A DNA stretch of 12,530 bases, taken from positions 1-12,530 of the forward strand of contig RFKJ01000852.1 in the NCBI GenBank assembly GCA_003694325.1, read 5' to 3'. The position numbers and the translations under genes are program-made. The DNA comes from Deltaproteobacteria bacterium. GTDB lineage: Bacteria; Myxococcota_A; UBA796; UBA2385. Position 1 is the first letter of the stretch, and each line of letters begins with the position of its first letter. The notes under the pieces were generated by a model, which searched no databases, was not told the DNA's origin, and was given only the letters and a program-made list of their open reading frames with translations. Shown here piece by piece: positions 5,734 through 12,530 of the stretch.

Positions 5734-8579
5734 GCAACGTCCTGATGGTGGCCCGCAAGGAGCTGCGGGCCTGGTTCCAGTCGCCGGTCGCCTTCCTGTT
5801 CCTGGGGGCCTTCCTCTGCGCCACCATGCTGGGCTTCTTCACGCTCAGCGAGTTCTTCGCGCGCAACCTCGCCGACGTCCGGCCGCTCTTCGAGTGGATG
5901 CCGGTGCTGCTCATCCTCCTGGTGAGCGCGATCACCATGCGCCAGTGGGCCGAGGAGCGCGCCCGCGGCACCCTGGAGGTGCTCCTCACCCTGCCCCTGC
6001 GGACCACCGACCTGGTCCTCGGCAAGTTCCTCGCCGGAGTGGCGCTCATCGCGTTGGGGCTGGCGCTGACCCTGTCGCTGCCGTTGACGGTGTCGCTGCT
6101 CGGGGACCTGGACTGGGGGCCCGTCGTGGGCGGCTACCTGGGGGCGCTGCTGCTCGGCGCGGCCTACCTGTCCATGGGGTTGTGCATCTCGGCGCGCACG
6201 GCCAACCCGGTGGTGGCCCTGATGGGCACCATGGTGGTGGGCGGCGTCTTCTACCTGGTCGGGCACCCGGCGTTCACCGGCCTGTTCGGTGATCGCGCCG
6301 CCGAGATCCTCCGCGCCATCGGGACCGGCAGCCGGTTCGAGAGCATCGCCCGTGGGGTCATCGACGTCCGGGACCTCGCCTACTACGCCAGCCTGGCGGC
6401 GTTCTTCCTCGTCCTCAACGTGCACTTCCTGGAGCTGCCGCGGCTGGACGCCGGGGCCGAGAGCGGCCGGCGCCGGCGTCGGGCGCGCCTGGTGAACGCA
6501 GCGCTCGTGGCGGTCAACGCCCTGGCCCTCCACGCCTGGCTGGCGCCCATCCACGGCCTGCGCATCGACATGACCCGGGCCGGCGAGTACAGCCTGTCGG
6601 AGGCGACCGAGCGCACGCTGGCCCAGCTCACCGAGCCGCTCTACATCGACGGGTACTTCTCGGATCGGACCCACCCGCTGCTCGCGCCCCTGGTCCCGCA
6701 GATCAAGGACCTGCTCCTGGAGTACGAGGCCCTGGGCGATGGCCGGGTCCACATCCGGTTCGCCGACCCCAGCGCCGACCCGGATCTCGAGGAGGAGATC
6801 GGGCAGTCCTACGGCATCCGCAGCGTGCCCCTGGCGGTCTCCGACCGGAACAGCCAGTCGGTGGTCAACGCCTTCTTCCACATCCTGGTGCGGTACGGCG
6901 ACCAGGCCCAGGTCCTCGGCTTCGACGATCTCATCGAGGTCCAGGGCTCGGCGACCCGCGGCCTGCAGGTGCGCCTGCGCAACCTGGAGTACGACCTGAC
7001 CCGGGCCATCCGTCGCGCCAGCCAGGACTTCGCCAGCACCGAGAGCCTGGTCGCCCGGTTGCCGGCGGGGAGCCGGGCGACCCTCTACACCACCCCGGAC
7101 AGCACCCCGGCGGCCTTCCAGGACGCGGTCGACGACCTGCGGTCGGTGGCCGAGGAACTGCACGAGGCCGGCCTGGAGCTGGTGGAGGAGCACCCGGGAC
7201 TCGACCCCGACTCGATGCGGCGGTTGTTCGAGGACAAGGGCATCCAGCCCATGGCGGCCGACCTGTTCGGGCAGGAGCGGTTCTACGCCCAGCTCGTCAT
7301 CGAGGCGGGCGACCAGATCGAGCGGATCGTGGCCGGCGGTGACAAGGGCGAGCTTCGCCGTCGGGTCGACGCCGCCGTGCGCCGCATCTCGCCGGGACAG
7401 CTCAAGACGGTGGCGATCTTCACGGAGACGCCGGAGGCTCCTCCCCGGAACCCCAACCTGCCTCCGCAGTTCCAGCCCCCGACCCCCCAGCCGGACTACC
7501 AGATCCTCGAGCGTCGCCTCGCCGACGAGTACGAGGTGCGGCGGGTGGACCTGACCACCGGGGAGATCCCCTCCGATGTCGACGTGCTGATCGTCGGCAA
7601 GACCGGCGAGATGGACGAGGCCACCCGGTTCGCCCTCGACCAGTACCTGATGCGTGGCGGGGCGGTGATCGCCCTGGCCGGCGGATACCGGGTCGAGGTG
7701 GGGCGCGATGGCCTGGAGGTGGAGAAGAACGCCGGGGATCTCGCCGAGATGCTCGATGCGTGGGGCGTCCACGTCGGCGACGGCCTGGTGGCCGATCCCC
7801 AGAACGCCGCCTTCCCGGTCCCGGTGCAGGAGCGGCGCGGCCCCTTCGTGGTCAACACGGTCCGGATGCTGCCCTACCCCTTCTTCCCGGACATCCGGGC
7901 GGGCCGGGGTTTCGACCGGAGCAACCCGGTATTCAGCAGCCTGCCGAACGTGACCATGCCCTGGGCCAGTCCCCTGGCGATCGCCGACGAGCTGCCCGAG
8001 GGGGTCCGGGCCGAGCCCCTGCTGACGACCAGCGACGGGACGTGGTTGCAGACCGACATCCAGCCGGACTTCCACAAGTGGCCGGAGACCGGCTTCGGTC
8101 CGGACGGCGAGCAGTCGGCGCGGGTGGTGGCGGTGAGCCTGACCGGGCCGCTGCCCAGCACCTTCGCCGGCGAGCAGCCCCCCACGCTGGGGCAGGATGA
8201 CCGGGCCGTCGAGGCGACCCTCGACCGGGCCCTGGATGGCGCGCGGCTGACCGTCCTGGGCTCGGCCGAGGTGGTGAGCGACCTGATGATGCAGGTCGCC
8301 CAGGACATGGCTGGCGACGTCCACAAGTCCAACCTGGGGATGCTGGCCAACCTGGTGGACTGGTCCGTCGAGGACACCGACCTGTTGCAGATCCGCCGCC
8401 CCGGCAGCTTCGCCCGGACGCTGGTGCCGCTCTCGGATGCCGACCGGCGCCGGTGGGAGATCGGCAACTACCTGGTGTCCCTCGTCGGGCTGGTCGTCGT
8501 GGGGTGGATCGGGCGTCGCCGCAGTCACTCGCACAGGCCGTTGCCCGCACTGAAGACCCGGGCGGGAGGTGTGGCATGA
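5730..8579 (+). CDS. Fused ABC-2 permease (GldF-like) and GldG-like auxiliary protein
   Basis: The 949-residue product joins two units. Residues 1 to about 235 resemble an ABC-2 permease, with roughly six membrane segments and the loop EERARGTLEVLLTLPL that typifies GldF-like permeases. After an Arg-rich linker (SGRRRRRAR) and another membrane segment, the sequence LRIDMTRAGEYSLSEAT near residue 275 opens a long GldG/ABC_transp_aux-type periplasmic region. That region ends in a final membrane segment (about 915-935) and a short Arg/His-rich tail. A Pro-rich loop lies near 570-590. ATG at 5730 overlaps the ATPase stop as ATGA and has GGGAGGTG upstream. In Bacteroidota, GldF and GldG are separate proteins that work with GldA. 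Here one chain supplies both. The frame is continuous, with no sign of an assembly error. Confidence 0.88.
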
Positions 8580-9502
8580 AGCGGCTCAACCTGGTGCTCG
8601 CCGGCCTGGCGGTCGGCCAGTCGGCGCTGGCGACGGTGGCGTGGTGGCCGGGAGACGACGACGGGGCGACCACCGTCCCGCTCGTCGATCTGCCCCGCGA
8701 GTCGATCTCCACCATCCGGATCTGGGATGGGTCCCGGGACGAGGACGATCCGCTCGTGCTCCAGAAGGAGCCGGACGGGTGGCACATCGACAGCGCCGGC
8801 GGCTACCCGGCCGACGAGGACAAGGTGGCCCGGGTGCTCGATGCCTTCGTCGACGCCCGGGTCAGCAACCCGCTGGCCGAGTCGGAGACCGCCTGGGCCT
8901 CGTTGAAGGTGGCCGACGACGACTTCGCCCGCCGGGTGGAGCTGTCGGGGGAGGCCGGCACCGTGGAGCTGCTGGTCGGTCCCGGGACCGGGCGGGCGGC
9001 CACGGTGCGGCGGGTCGGCGACGACGCGGTGTACCGGCTCCGGGGCGTCTCCCAGTGGTCGATCGGTGCCGAGCCGCGGAGCTACACCGATCCCCAGCTC
9101 GTGGATGTCTCCGCCGACGACATCGAGTCGCTGGCGATCACCGGCCAGGAGGGCGGGATCCGGCTCCAGCGGGTGGGCGAGACCTGGGTCGCACCGGCGT
9201 TGTCCGGCGACCGGACCGTGGACCAGGAGGCGGTCCGCGACCTGCTGGGGAAGGTCGTCGGCCTGCGGCTGGTGGCCCTGCCCGACGACCCGGGCGCCGC
9301 GCCGGAGGCGGAGCTGACGGTGTCGTGGACCGTGGACGGAGAGGACGGGTCGGGGGGGTACGTCCTGGGCCCCGAGGAGGATGGCCGGCGGGCCGTGCGG
9401 CTGCAGGGCGGCGCGCACACCGCGCTGGTGAGCGCCTACAGCGTCAAGCCCATCGTCGAGGCCAGCCTGGAATCGCTGAGCCGGCCGGCGTCGACGGACT
9501 GA
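8576..9502 (+). CDS. DUF4340-type envelope protein, partner of the Gld-like ABC system
   Basis: The 308-residue protein starts with MKRLNLVLAGLAVGQSALA, a single hydrophobic N-terminal segment that is an uncleaved anchor or signal. The rest is acidic and beta-rich. It has repeated elements of the form short strand, Trp, then Asp/Gly, as in GWHIDSAGGYPADEDKVARV and ETWVAPALSGDRTVDQEAV. These match the repeated units of the DUF4340 family, which is commonly encoded after GldG-like genes. ATG at 8576 overlaps the preceding TGA (ATGA), and GGGAGGTG lies upstream, so it is the third gene of the operon. The bulk should be outside the inner membrane, next to the GldG-like domain. Its 3' end overlaps the convergent sulfatase-like gene by 59 bases. 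Family assignment is by pattern and neighbourhood. The molecular role is unknown. Confidence 0.78.
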   Translation: MKRLNLVLAGLAVGQSALATVAWWPGDDDGATTVPLVDLPRESISTIRIWDGSRDEDDPLVLQKEPDGWHIDSAGGYPADEDKVARVLDAFVDARVSNPLAESETAWASLKVADDDFARRVELSGEAGTVELLVGPGTGRAATVRRVGDDAVYRLRGVSQWSIGAEPRSYTDPQLVDVSADDIESLAITGQEGGIRLQRVGETWVAPALSGDRTVDQEAVRDLLGKVVGLRLVALPDDPGAAPEAELTVSWTVDGEDGSGGYVLGPEEDGRRAVRLQGGAHTALVSAYSVKPIVEASLESLSRPASTD

Positions 9503-11048
9503 GCGGCGGCTCCGGCACCCGGGGCCTCGGCCGGCGGCGGGTCGTCGCCAGCAGGCCGAGGGCCGCCAGCAGCGGCGCCCAGGGGGCGCGCCGCCCGGGC
9601 GCGGTGGCGCAGCCGCTCGATGCGGCGTCCGGCTCGACGATGCCGAGGACGTCCTCGCAGGTGGTGACCATCGGGTGGGTCCGGTCGGCGCTGGGCGAGT
9701 ACCACACGTCGCTGGTGACCCAGGTGCAGGTCAGGTCGCGCAGGGCCGCGAGAGTGTCGGGGTCGTCGCCGGCGAGGTTCGTCTGTTCACCGGGATCGAG
9801 GTCCTGGTCGTACAGCTCCTCGTAGTCGTTGACGAACCGCCCGCCGATCTCGTAGGGCTTGCACTCGTCGGTGCCCTCGTTGATGTCGAGCAGGTAGCGG
9901 TGGTGGTCGGAGACGACCCCGGCGGTGCCGAGGCCCCGCTCGAAGTAGGCCGGGTGCGGGGTGATGGCCCCGGCCAGGATGTCGTCGGTGAGATCCTCGC
10001 CGTCGCGGTAGCCCTCCCAGCCGATGCCGGTGATGCGGGACAGGGTCGGGGCCAGGTCGGTGGCGCTGATGGTGGTGTCGAACCGGACGCCCCGGGGCAG
10101 GCGGCCCGGCGCCCGGATCGCCGACACGACCTGGAGGGTCTGCTGGTAGACCGAGCAGCCGTGGAAGAAGTAGTTGTTGTGCTCCCCCAGCTCCTCGCCG
10201 TGGTCGGCGGTGAACAGGATCACGCCGTCGTCCCAGCGTCCCACCTCCTGCAGGGTGGCGAACAGGTCGCCGAGCTGGCGATCCAGCTCCTTGATCTGGC
10301 TGGCGTAGACCGCGTCGAGGTGCCGCTTGTCCTCCTCGGTGAGCTCGCGCCCCTCGAGGATCCACTGGTCGAGGAGGTCGGTGTTGCTGGGGACCAGCGG
10401 CCCGTCGTAGACGTCGGGGTGGAACTCGTCGTACCACTGCGGCTCGGCCACGAAGGGGTCGTGGGGATTGATCAGGTGCAGCCAGATGAACAGCTTCTCG
10501 TCGGCGGGGTGGCTGCGCAGGCTGTCGGACAGGCGGGTGATCAGCGCCTGGTCGCGGCCGGCCTGGCTGTCGTAGTCGTCGGTCTCCCACGACCAGGTAC
10601 AGAACCGCTCGTCGATGCCCCGGTCGATGAACTGGCAGGTGTTGGAGGCGTAGCCGAGGGTGGTGTAGCCGTGCTCCTGGAACATCTCGGAGAGGATGGG
10701 GTTCCAGGGGCTCTTCCAGTCACGGTTGTCGCGGACCCCGTGGATCCGGGGGTAGGTGCCGCTGGCGATGCTGCTGACGGCGACGCTGGTCAGGCCCCGG
10801 GTGGCCTGGGTGTCGGGCAGGAGGGTGGCGTCGTCGAACAGGGCGGCGAGGTTGGGGGAGGTGTCCCAGCCGTCGGGCTGCCAGGGGGTCAGCATGCGGC
10901 GGGCGAGCGTGTCGACGACGATGACGACGACCGTGTCCGGCGGGTCGAACTCCGACTCGATGGGGCGGAGGGGGCGGGGCGGACCGCCGCCGGTGTCGTC
11001 GCCGGGGCCGCCGCAGGCGAGCATCGTGGTGAGGAGGAGGGGAATCAT
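9444..11048 (-). CDS. Sulfatase/alkaline-phosphatase superfamily lipoprotein with MYXO-CTERM-like tail
   Basis: This 534-residue protein begins with a short hydrophobic signal and a lipobox-like MLAC (Cys12), then a Gly/Asp/Pro linker. The hydrolase core starts at VVVIVVDT, where Asp46 is a probable metal ligand. It has SSIASGTYPRIHG at 92-104, WLHLINPHDPF at 189-199, and the metal-binding ADHGEELGEH at 281-290. Aligning back from His103, the position that holds the formylglycine Cys/Ser in true sulfatases is Thr87 (TSVAV). Formylglycine-dependent sulfatase activity is therefore doubtful, and a Thr-dependent phosphatase or transferase is possible. Near the C terminus, Ser-Gly-Cys (Cys480), a hydrophobic stretch (488-501) and RRRPRPR resemble MYXO-CTERM, but about 24 residues follow. 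It is likely exported and surface-exposed. The substrate is unknown. The ATG at 11048 has no clear ribosome binding site. Confidence 0.85.
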   Translation of the reverse strand: MIPLLLTTMLACGGPGDDTGGGPPRPLRPIESEFDPPDTVVVIVVDTLARRMLTPWQPDGWDTSPNLAALFDDATLLPDTQATRGLTSVAVSSIASGTYPRIHGVRDNRDWKSPWNPILSEMFQEHGYTTLGYASNTCQFIDRGIDERFCTWSWETDDYDSQAGRDQALITRLSDSLRSHPADEKLFIWLHLINPHDPFVAEPQWYDEFHPDVYDGPLVPSNTDLLDQWILEGRELTEEDKRHLDAVYASQIKELDRQLGDLFATLQEVGRWDDGVILFTADHGEELGEHNNYFFHGCSVYQQTLQVVSAIRAPGRLPRGVRFDTTISATDLAPTLSRITGIGWEGYRDGEDLTDDILAGAITPHPAYFERGLGTAGVVSDHHRYLLDINEGTDECKPYEIGGRFVNDYEELYDQDLDPGEQTNLAGDDPDTLAALRDLTCTWVTSDVWYSPSADRTHPMVTTCEDVLGIVEPDAASSGCATAPGRRAPWAPLLAALGLLATTRRRPRPRVPEPPLSPSTPAGSAIPGWPRRWA

Positions 11049-11055
11049 CGGCGGA

Positions 11056-11061
11056 AGGGTA
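11056..11061 (-). promoter_or_regulatory. Candidate -10 box for the sulfatase-like gene
   Basis: On the minus strand, TACCCT (11061 down to 11056) lies seven bases before the ATG. That would put a transcription start at or next to the start codon. No ribosome binding site is visible, which would fit a leaderless message. No -35 box is apparent, so confidence is low. Confidence 0.25.
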
Positions 11062-11106
11062 GCCTTCCGCGCGTCCCTTCGCTGCCTCGACGCGGACGGG
11101 TTGCGC

Positions 11107-11112
11107 TATGAT
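11107..11112 (+). promoter_or_regulatory. Candidate -10 box TATGAT for the lipoprotein gene
   Basis: TATGAT, one base from the sigma-70 consensus TATAAT, lies within GCGCTATGAT in the divergent intergenic region. It would give a leader of about 40 bases ending in a good ribosome binding site (GGAG, 11150-11153). A clear -35 box is not seen. Confidence 0.45.
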
Positions 11113-11160
11113 TCGCCCATCTCCATCCGTCCGGTCCCGCCTCCCCACCGGAGCTGTGCC

Positions 11161-12447
11161 ATGATCGCGCCCTCCTTCCTGCTTGCCTCGACCATCCTCG
11201 GGTGCAGCCGCCCCGACTACGGCATGTCCACCCTCGACCTCGAGCTGGAGCTGACCTCCCCCGAGTACGGCGTGTTCCTGGGCGACGAGGCGGCCATCGT
11301 CGCCGGCCGCGTGTCCCCGGCGGGCGCGAAGCTGCAGGTCGACGGCGAGCCGGTGCAGTTCGGAGAGGGCGGCACCTTCGAGGTCAGCCTGCCGATGGAC
11401 GGCCTGGACTACCGGATGATCGAGGTGGAGGCGACCCTGGGCGAGCAGCGCCAGCGGGTCCGGGTGCCGGTGTTCAGCGGTCACGACCCGCTGCTGAACT
11501 GGCCGGGAGCGGCCACCGCCCGGCTGACGACGACCGGCCTGGATCGCCTCGGCGAGACGCTGGGCGCGGTCATCGACGCCAGCGGCTGGGACACGCAGAT
11601 CATGGACGCGATCCCGACGGTCGACACCGACTACGTCGACTTCTACCCCCTGGAGGTGGCCCACCAGCCGACGGTGGTGCTGCTGTCTCCGGACGAATCG
11701 GGGATCGCTGCCCAGCTCCTCGTGGACGACGTCTCCCTGGAGCTGGAGGTCAACGCCTTCGACGGCCTGGTGGTCGTGCCGATCTCCATCGGCTTCGACC
11801 AGGTCACCCTCGACGCCCTCGTCCAGCTCGACCTGGACGCCGACGACATGCTGAGCCTGGTCATCAGCCAGGCCTCCCTCGACCTGGGCGCGGCCGAGTT
11901 CGACTTCGGTGGGCTGGACGGCACCGTGCTGGAGCTGGTGGTTGACGCCATCAACGGGGTGGTCGAGCCGCTGGCGGACCTCCTGCTGGAGTACCTCCTC
12001 GACCAGTATGGCGTCGTCGAGGTGGGTGGGCCGCTGGCCTTCCAGACCGACCTGCTCGGCACCTCGCTGGCGGCCAGCGTCGCCGACCTGCACACCGACG
12101 TCGAGGGCATCGGCGCCGGGCTGGGCATCGGGATCAACGAGCCGGCGCCCACCGGCAGCCTGGCCGTGCCGGTGCCGGGAGAAGCCGACGGTGCGGACGG
12201 CGCCCAGGCGACGCTCGCCGTCCACGAGGGGCTGTTCCAGCTCCTGCTGTCGGACTCCCTGGTGGGCCTGCTGGGCGACCTCGACCTGTCCGGCACCTAC
12301 GGCGCGCTGCTGGGCGGATTCGTCACCGCCCTGCCCGGCGGCGACCAGGCCCCCGACGATGGCTGGTGCATCGACATCGACCCGGGCACCGCGATGGTGG
12401 TCCGCCGCGGACCCTTCAAGGAGCTCAAGTCCCTCAAGCCCGCGTAA
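11161..12447 (+). CDS. Putative lipoprotein of unknown function
   Basis: The 428-residue protein has a short signal (MIAPSFLLASTILGC) with Cys15 as the likely lipidated residue. Residues about 25-105 read like a small beta-sandwich of bacterial Ig type, with GRVSPAGAKLQVDGEPVQF followed by a Gly-rich turn and a strand ending VRVPVFSG. The remainder (about 110-400) is acidic and made of alternating amphipathic strands and helices, such as VVVPISIGFDQVTLDALVQL and LDLDADDMLSLVISQASLDL. I find it loosely reminiscent of BPI-like lipid-binding proteins, but this is a guess from texture, not from a motif. ATG at 11161 has GGAG seven bases upstream. The gene is divergent from the sulfatase-like gene. 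Outer-membrane or surface attachment is likely. Confidence 0.72.
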   Translation: MIAPSFLLASTILGCSRPDYGMSTLDLELELTSPEYGVFLGDEAAIVAGRVSPAGAKLQVDGEPVQFGEGGTFEVSLPMDGLDYRMIEVEATLGEQRQRVRVPVFSGHDPLLNWPGAATARLTTTGLDRLGETLGAVIDASGWDTQIMDAIPTVDTDYVDFYPLEVAHQPTVVLLSPDESGIAAQLLVDDVSLELEVNAFDGLVVVPISIGFDQVTLDALVQLDLDADDMLSLVISQASLDLGAAEFDFGGLDGTVLELVVDAINGVVEPLADLLLEYLLDQYGVVEVGGPLAFQTDLLGTSLAASVADLHTDVEGIGAGLGIGINEPAPTGSLAVPVPGEADGADGAQATLAVHEGLFQLLLSDSLVGLLGDLDLSGTYGALLGGFVTALPGGDQAPDDGWCIDIDPGTAMVVRRGPFKELKSLKPA

Positions 12448-12462
12448 GAACGGGCGGTCCCA

Positions 12463-12498
12463 CGGCCGGCGCTACCCTCCTCCTCCCGGCGCCGGCCG
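12463..12498 (+). terminator. Strong hairpin after the lipoprotein gene
   Basis: CGGCCGGCGC (12463-12472) and GCGCCGGCCG (12489-12498) form a perfect 10-bp stem with a 16-base pyrimidine-rich loop, 15 bases after the lipoprotein stop. It is the longest clean stem noticed in the window and probably ends that transcript. The loop begins with TACCCT, so it could instead overlap the promoter of the next gene. Confidence 0.5.
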
Positions 12499-12523
12499 AC
12501 CCTTCCCCCAAGGAGACAGCCCC

Positions 12524-12530
12524 GTGACCA
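12524..12530 (+). CDS. Start of a further gene (truncated by the window end)
   Basis: GTG at 12524 is preceded by AAGGAG (12510-12515), the best ribosome binding site in the window, eight bases away. Only Met-Thr and one more base are visible, so nothing can be said about the product. Confidence 0.5.

Noticed and set aside
9675..11111. Long plus-strand frame opposite the sulfatase-like gene
   Set aside because: The product is a monotonous Val/Gly/Ala/Asp sequence with no motif, and the minus strand encodes conserved metal-site motifs of a known superfamily.
10720..12225. Long minus-strand frame opposite the lipoprotein gene
   Set aside because: The plus frame has a lipobox signal, ribosome binding site and promoter-like sequence. 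The minus frame is a compositional shadow that crosses the divergent promoter region.

Overview
The DNA is very GC-rich (by eye about 70%), its proteins are rich in Ala, Arg, Gly and Asp, and several genes start with GTG. One encoded protein ends in what looks like a MYXO-CTERM surface-sorting signal (Ser-Gly-Cys, a hydrophobic stretch, then an Arg cluster), and there are short lipoproteins and a Gld-type ABC cassette. Together these suggest a member of the Myxococcota (former Deltaproteobacteria). No rRNA, tRNA, CRISPR array or mobile element was seen.

Region 1 (1-3514) is the most interesting part. The window opens inside the 3' end of a gene whose last residues are nine tandem Ser-His-Gly units, equivalent to a His-Gly-Ser (His-Xaa-Ser) repeat. 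Its stop codon overlaps the start of a radical SAM gene, and two more radical SAM genes follow on the same strand. The second and third share the same set of five C-terminal cysteines, while the first has lost the cysteines expected in that region. This looks like a RiPP-type peptide-modification locus related in concept to the His-Xaa-Ser (Hxs) systems, with three maturases. A possible 32-42-residue ORF lies between the first two radical SAM genes. A candidate promoter in front of the third could give a leaderless transcript.

Region 2 (3515-4788) holds strong GC-rich hairpins, a lower-GC promoter-like stretch, a 92-residue protein of unknown function, and a hotdog-fold acyl-CoA thioesterase.

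Region 3 (4789-9502) is a tight operon joined by ATGA overlaps: a GldA-like ABC ATPase, a fused GldF-like permease plus GldG-like auxiliary protein, and a DUF4340 protein. Together they should form one inner-membrane ABC system with a large periplasmic part. In Bacteroidota the related Gld proteins serve gliding, but the substrate here is unknown.

Region 4 (9444-12530) has a sulfatase-superfamily lipoprotein gene on the minus strand, convergent with and overlapping the DUF4340 gene. It is divergent from a plus-strand lipoprotein gene of unknown function. A strong hairpin follows, and the first codons of another gene with a good ribosome binding site end the window.
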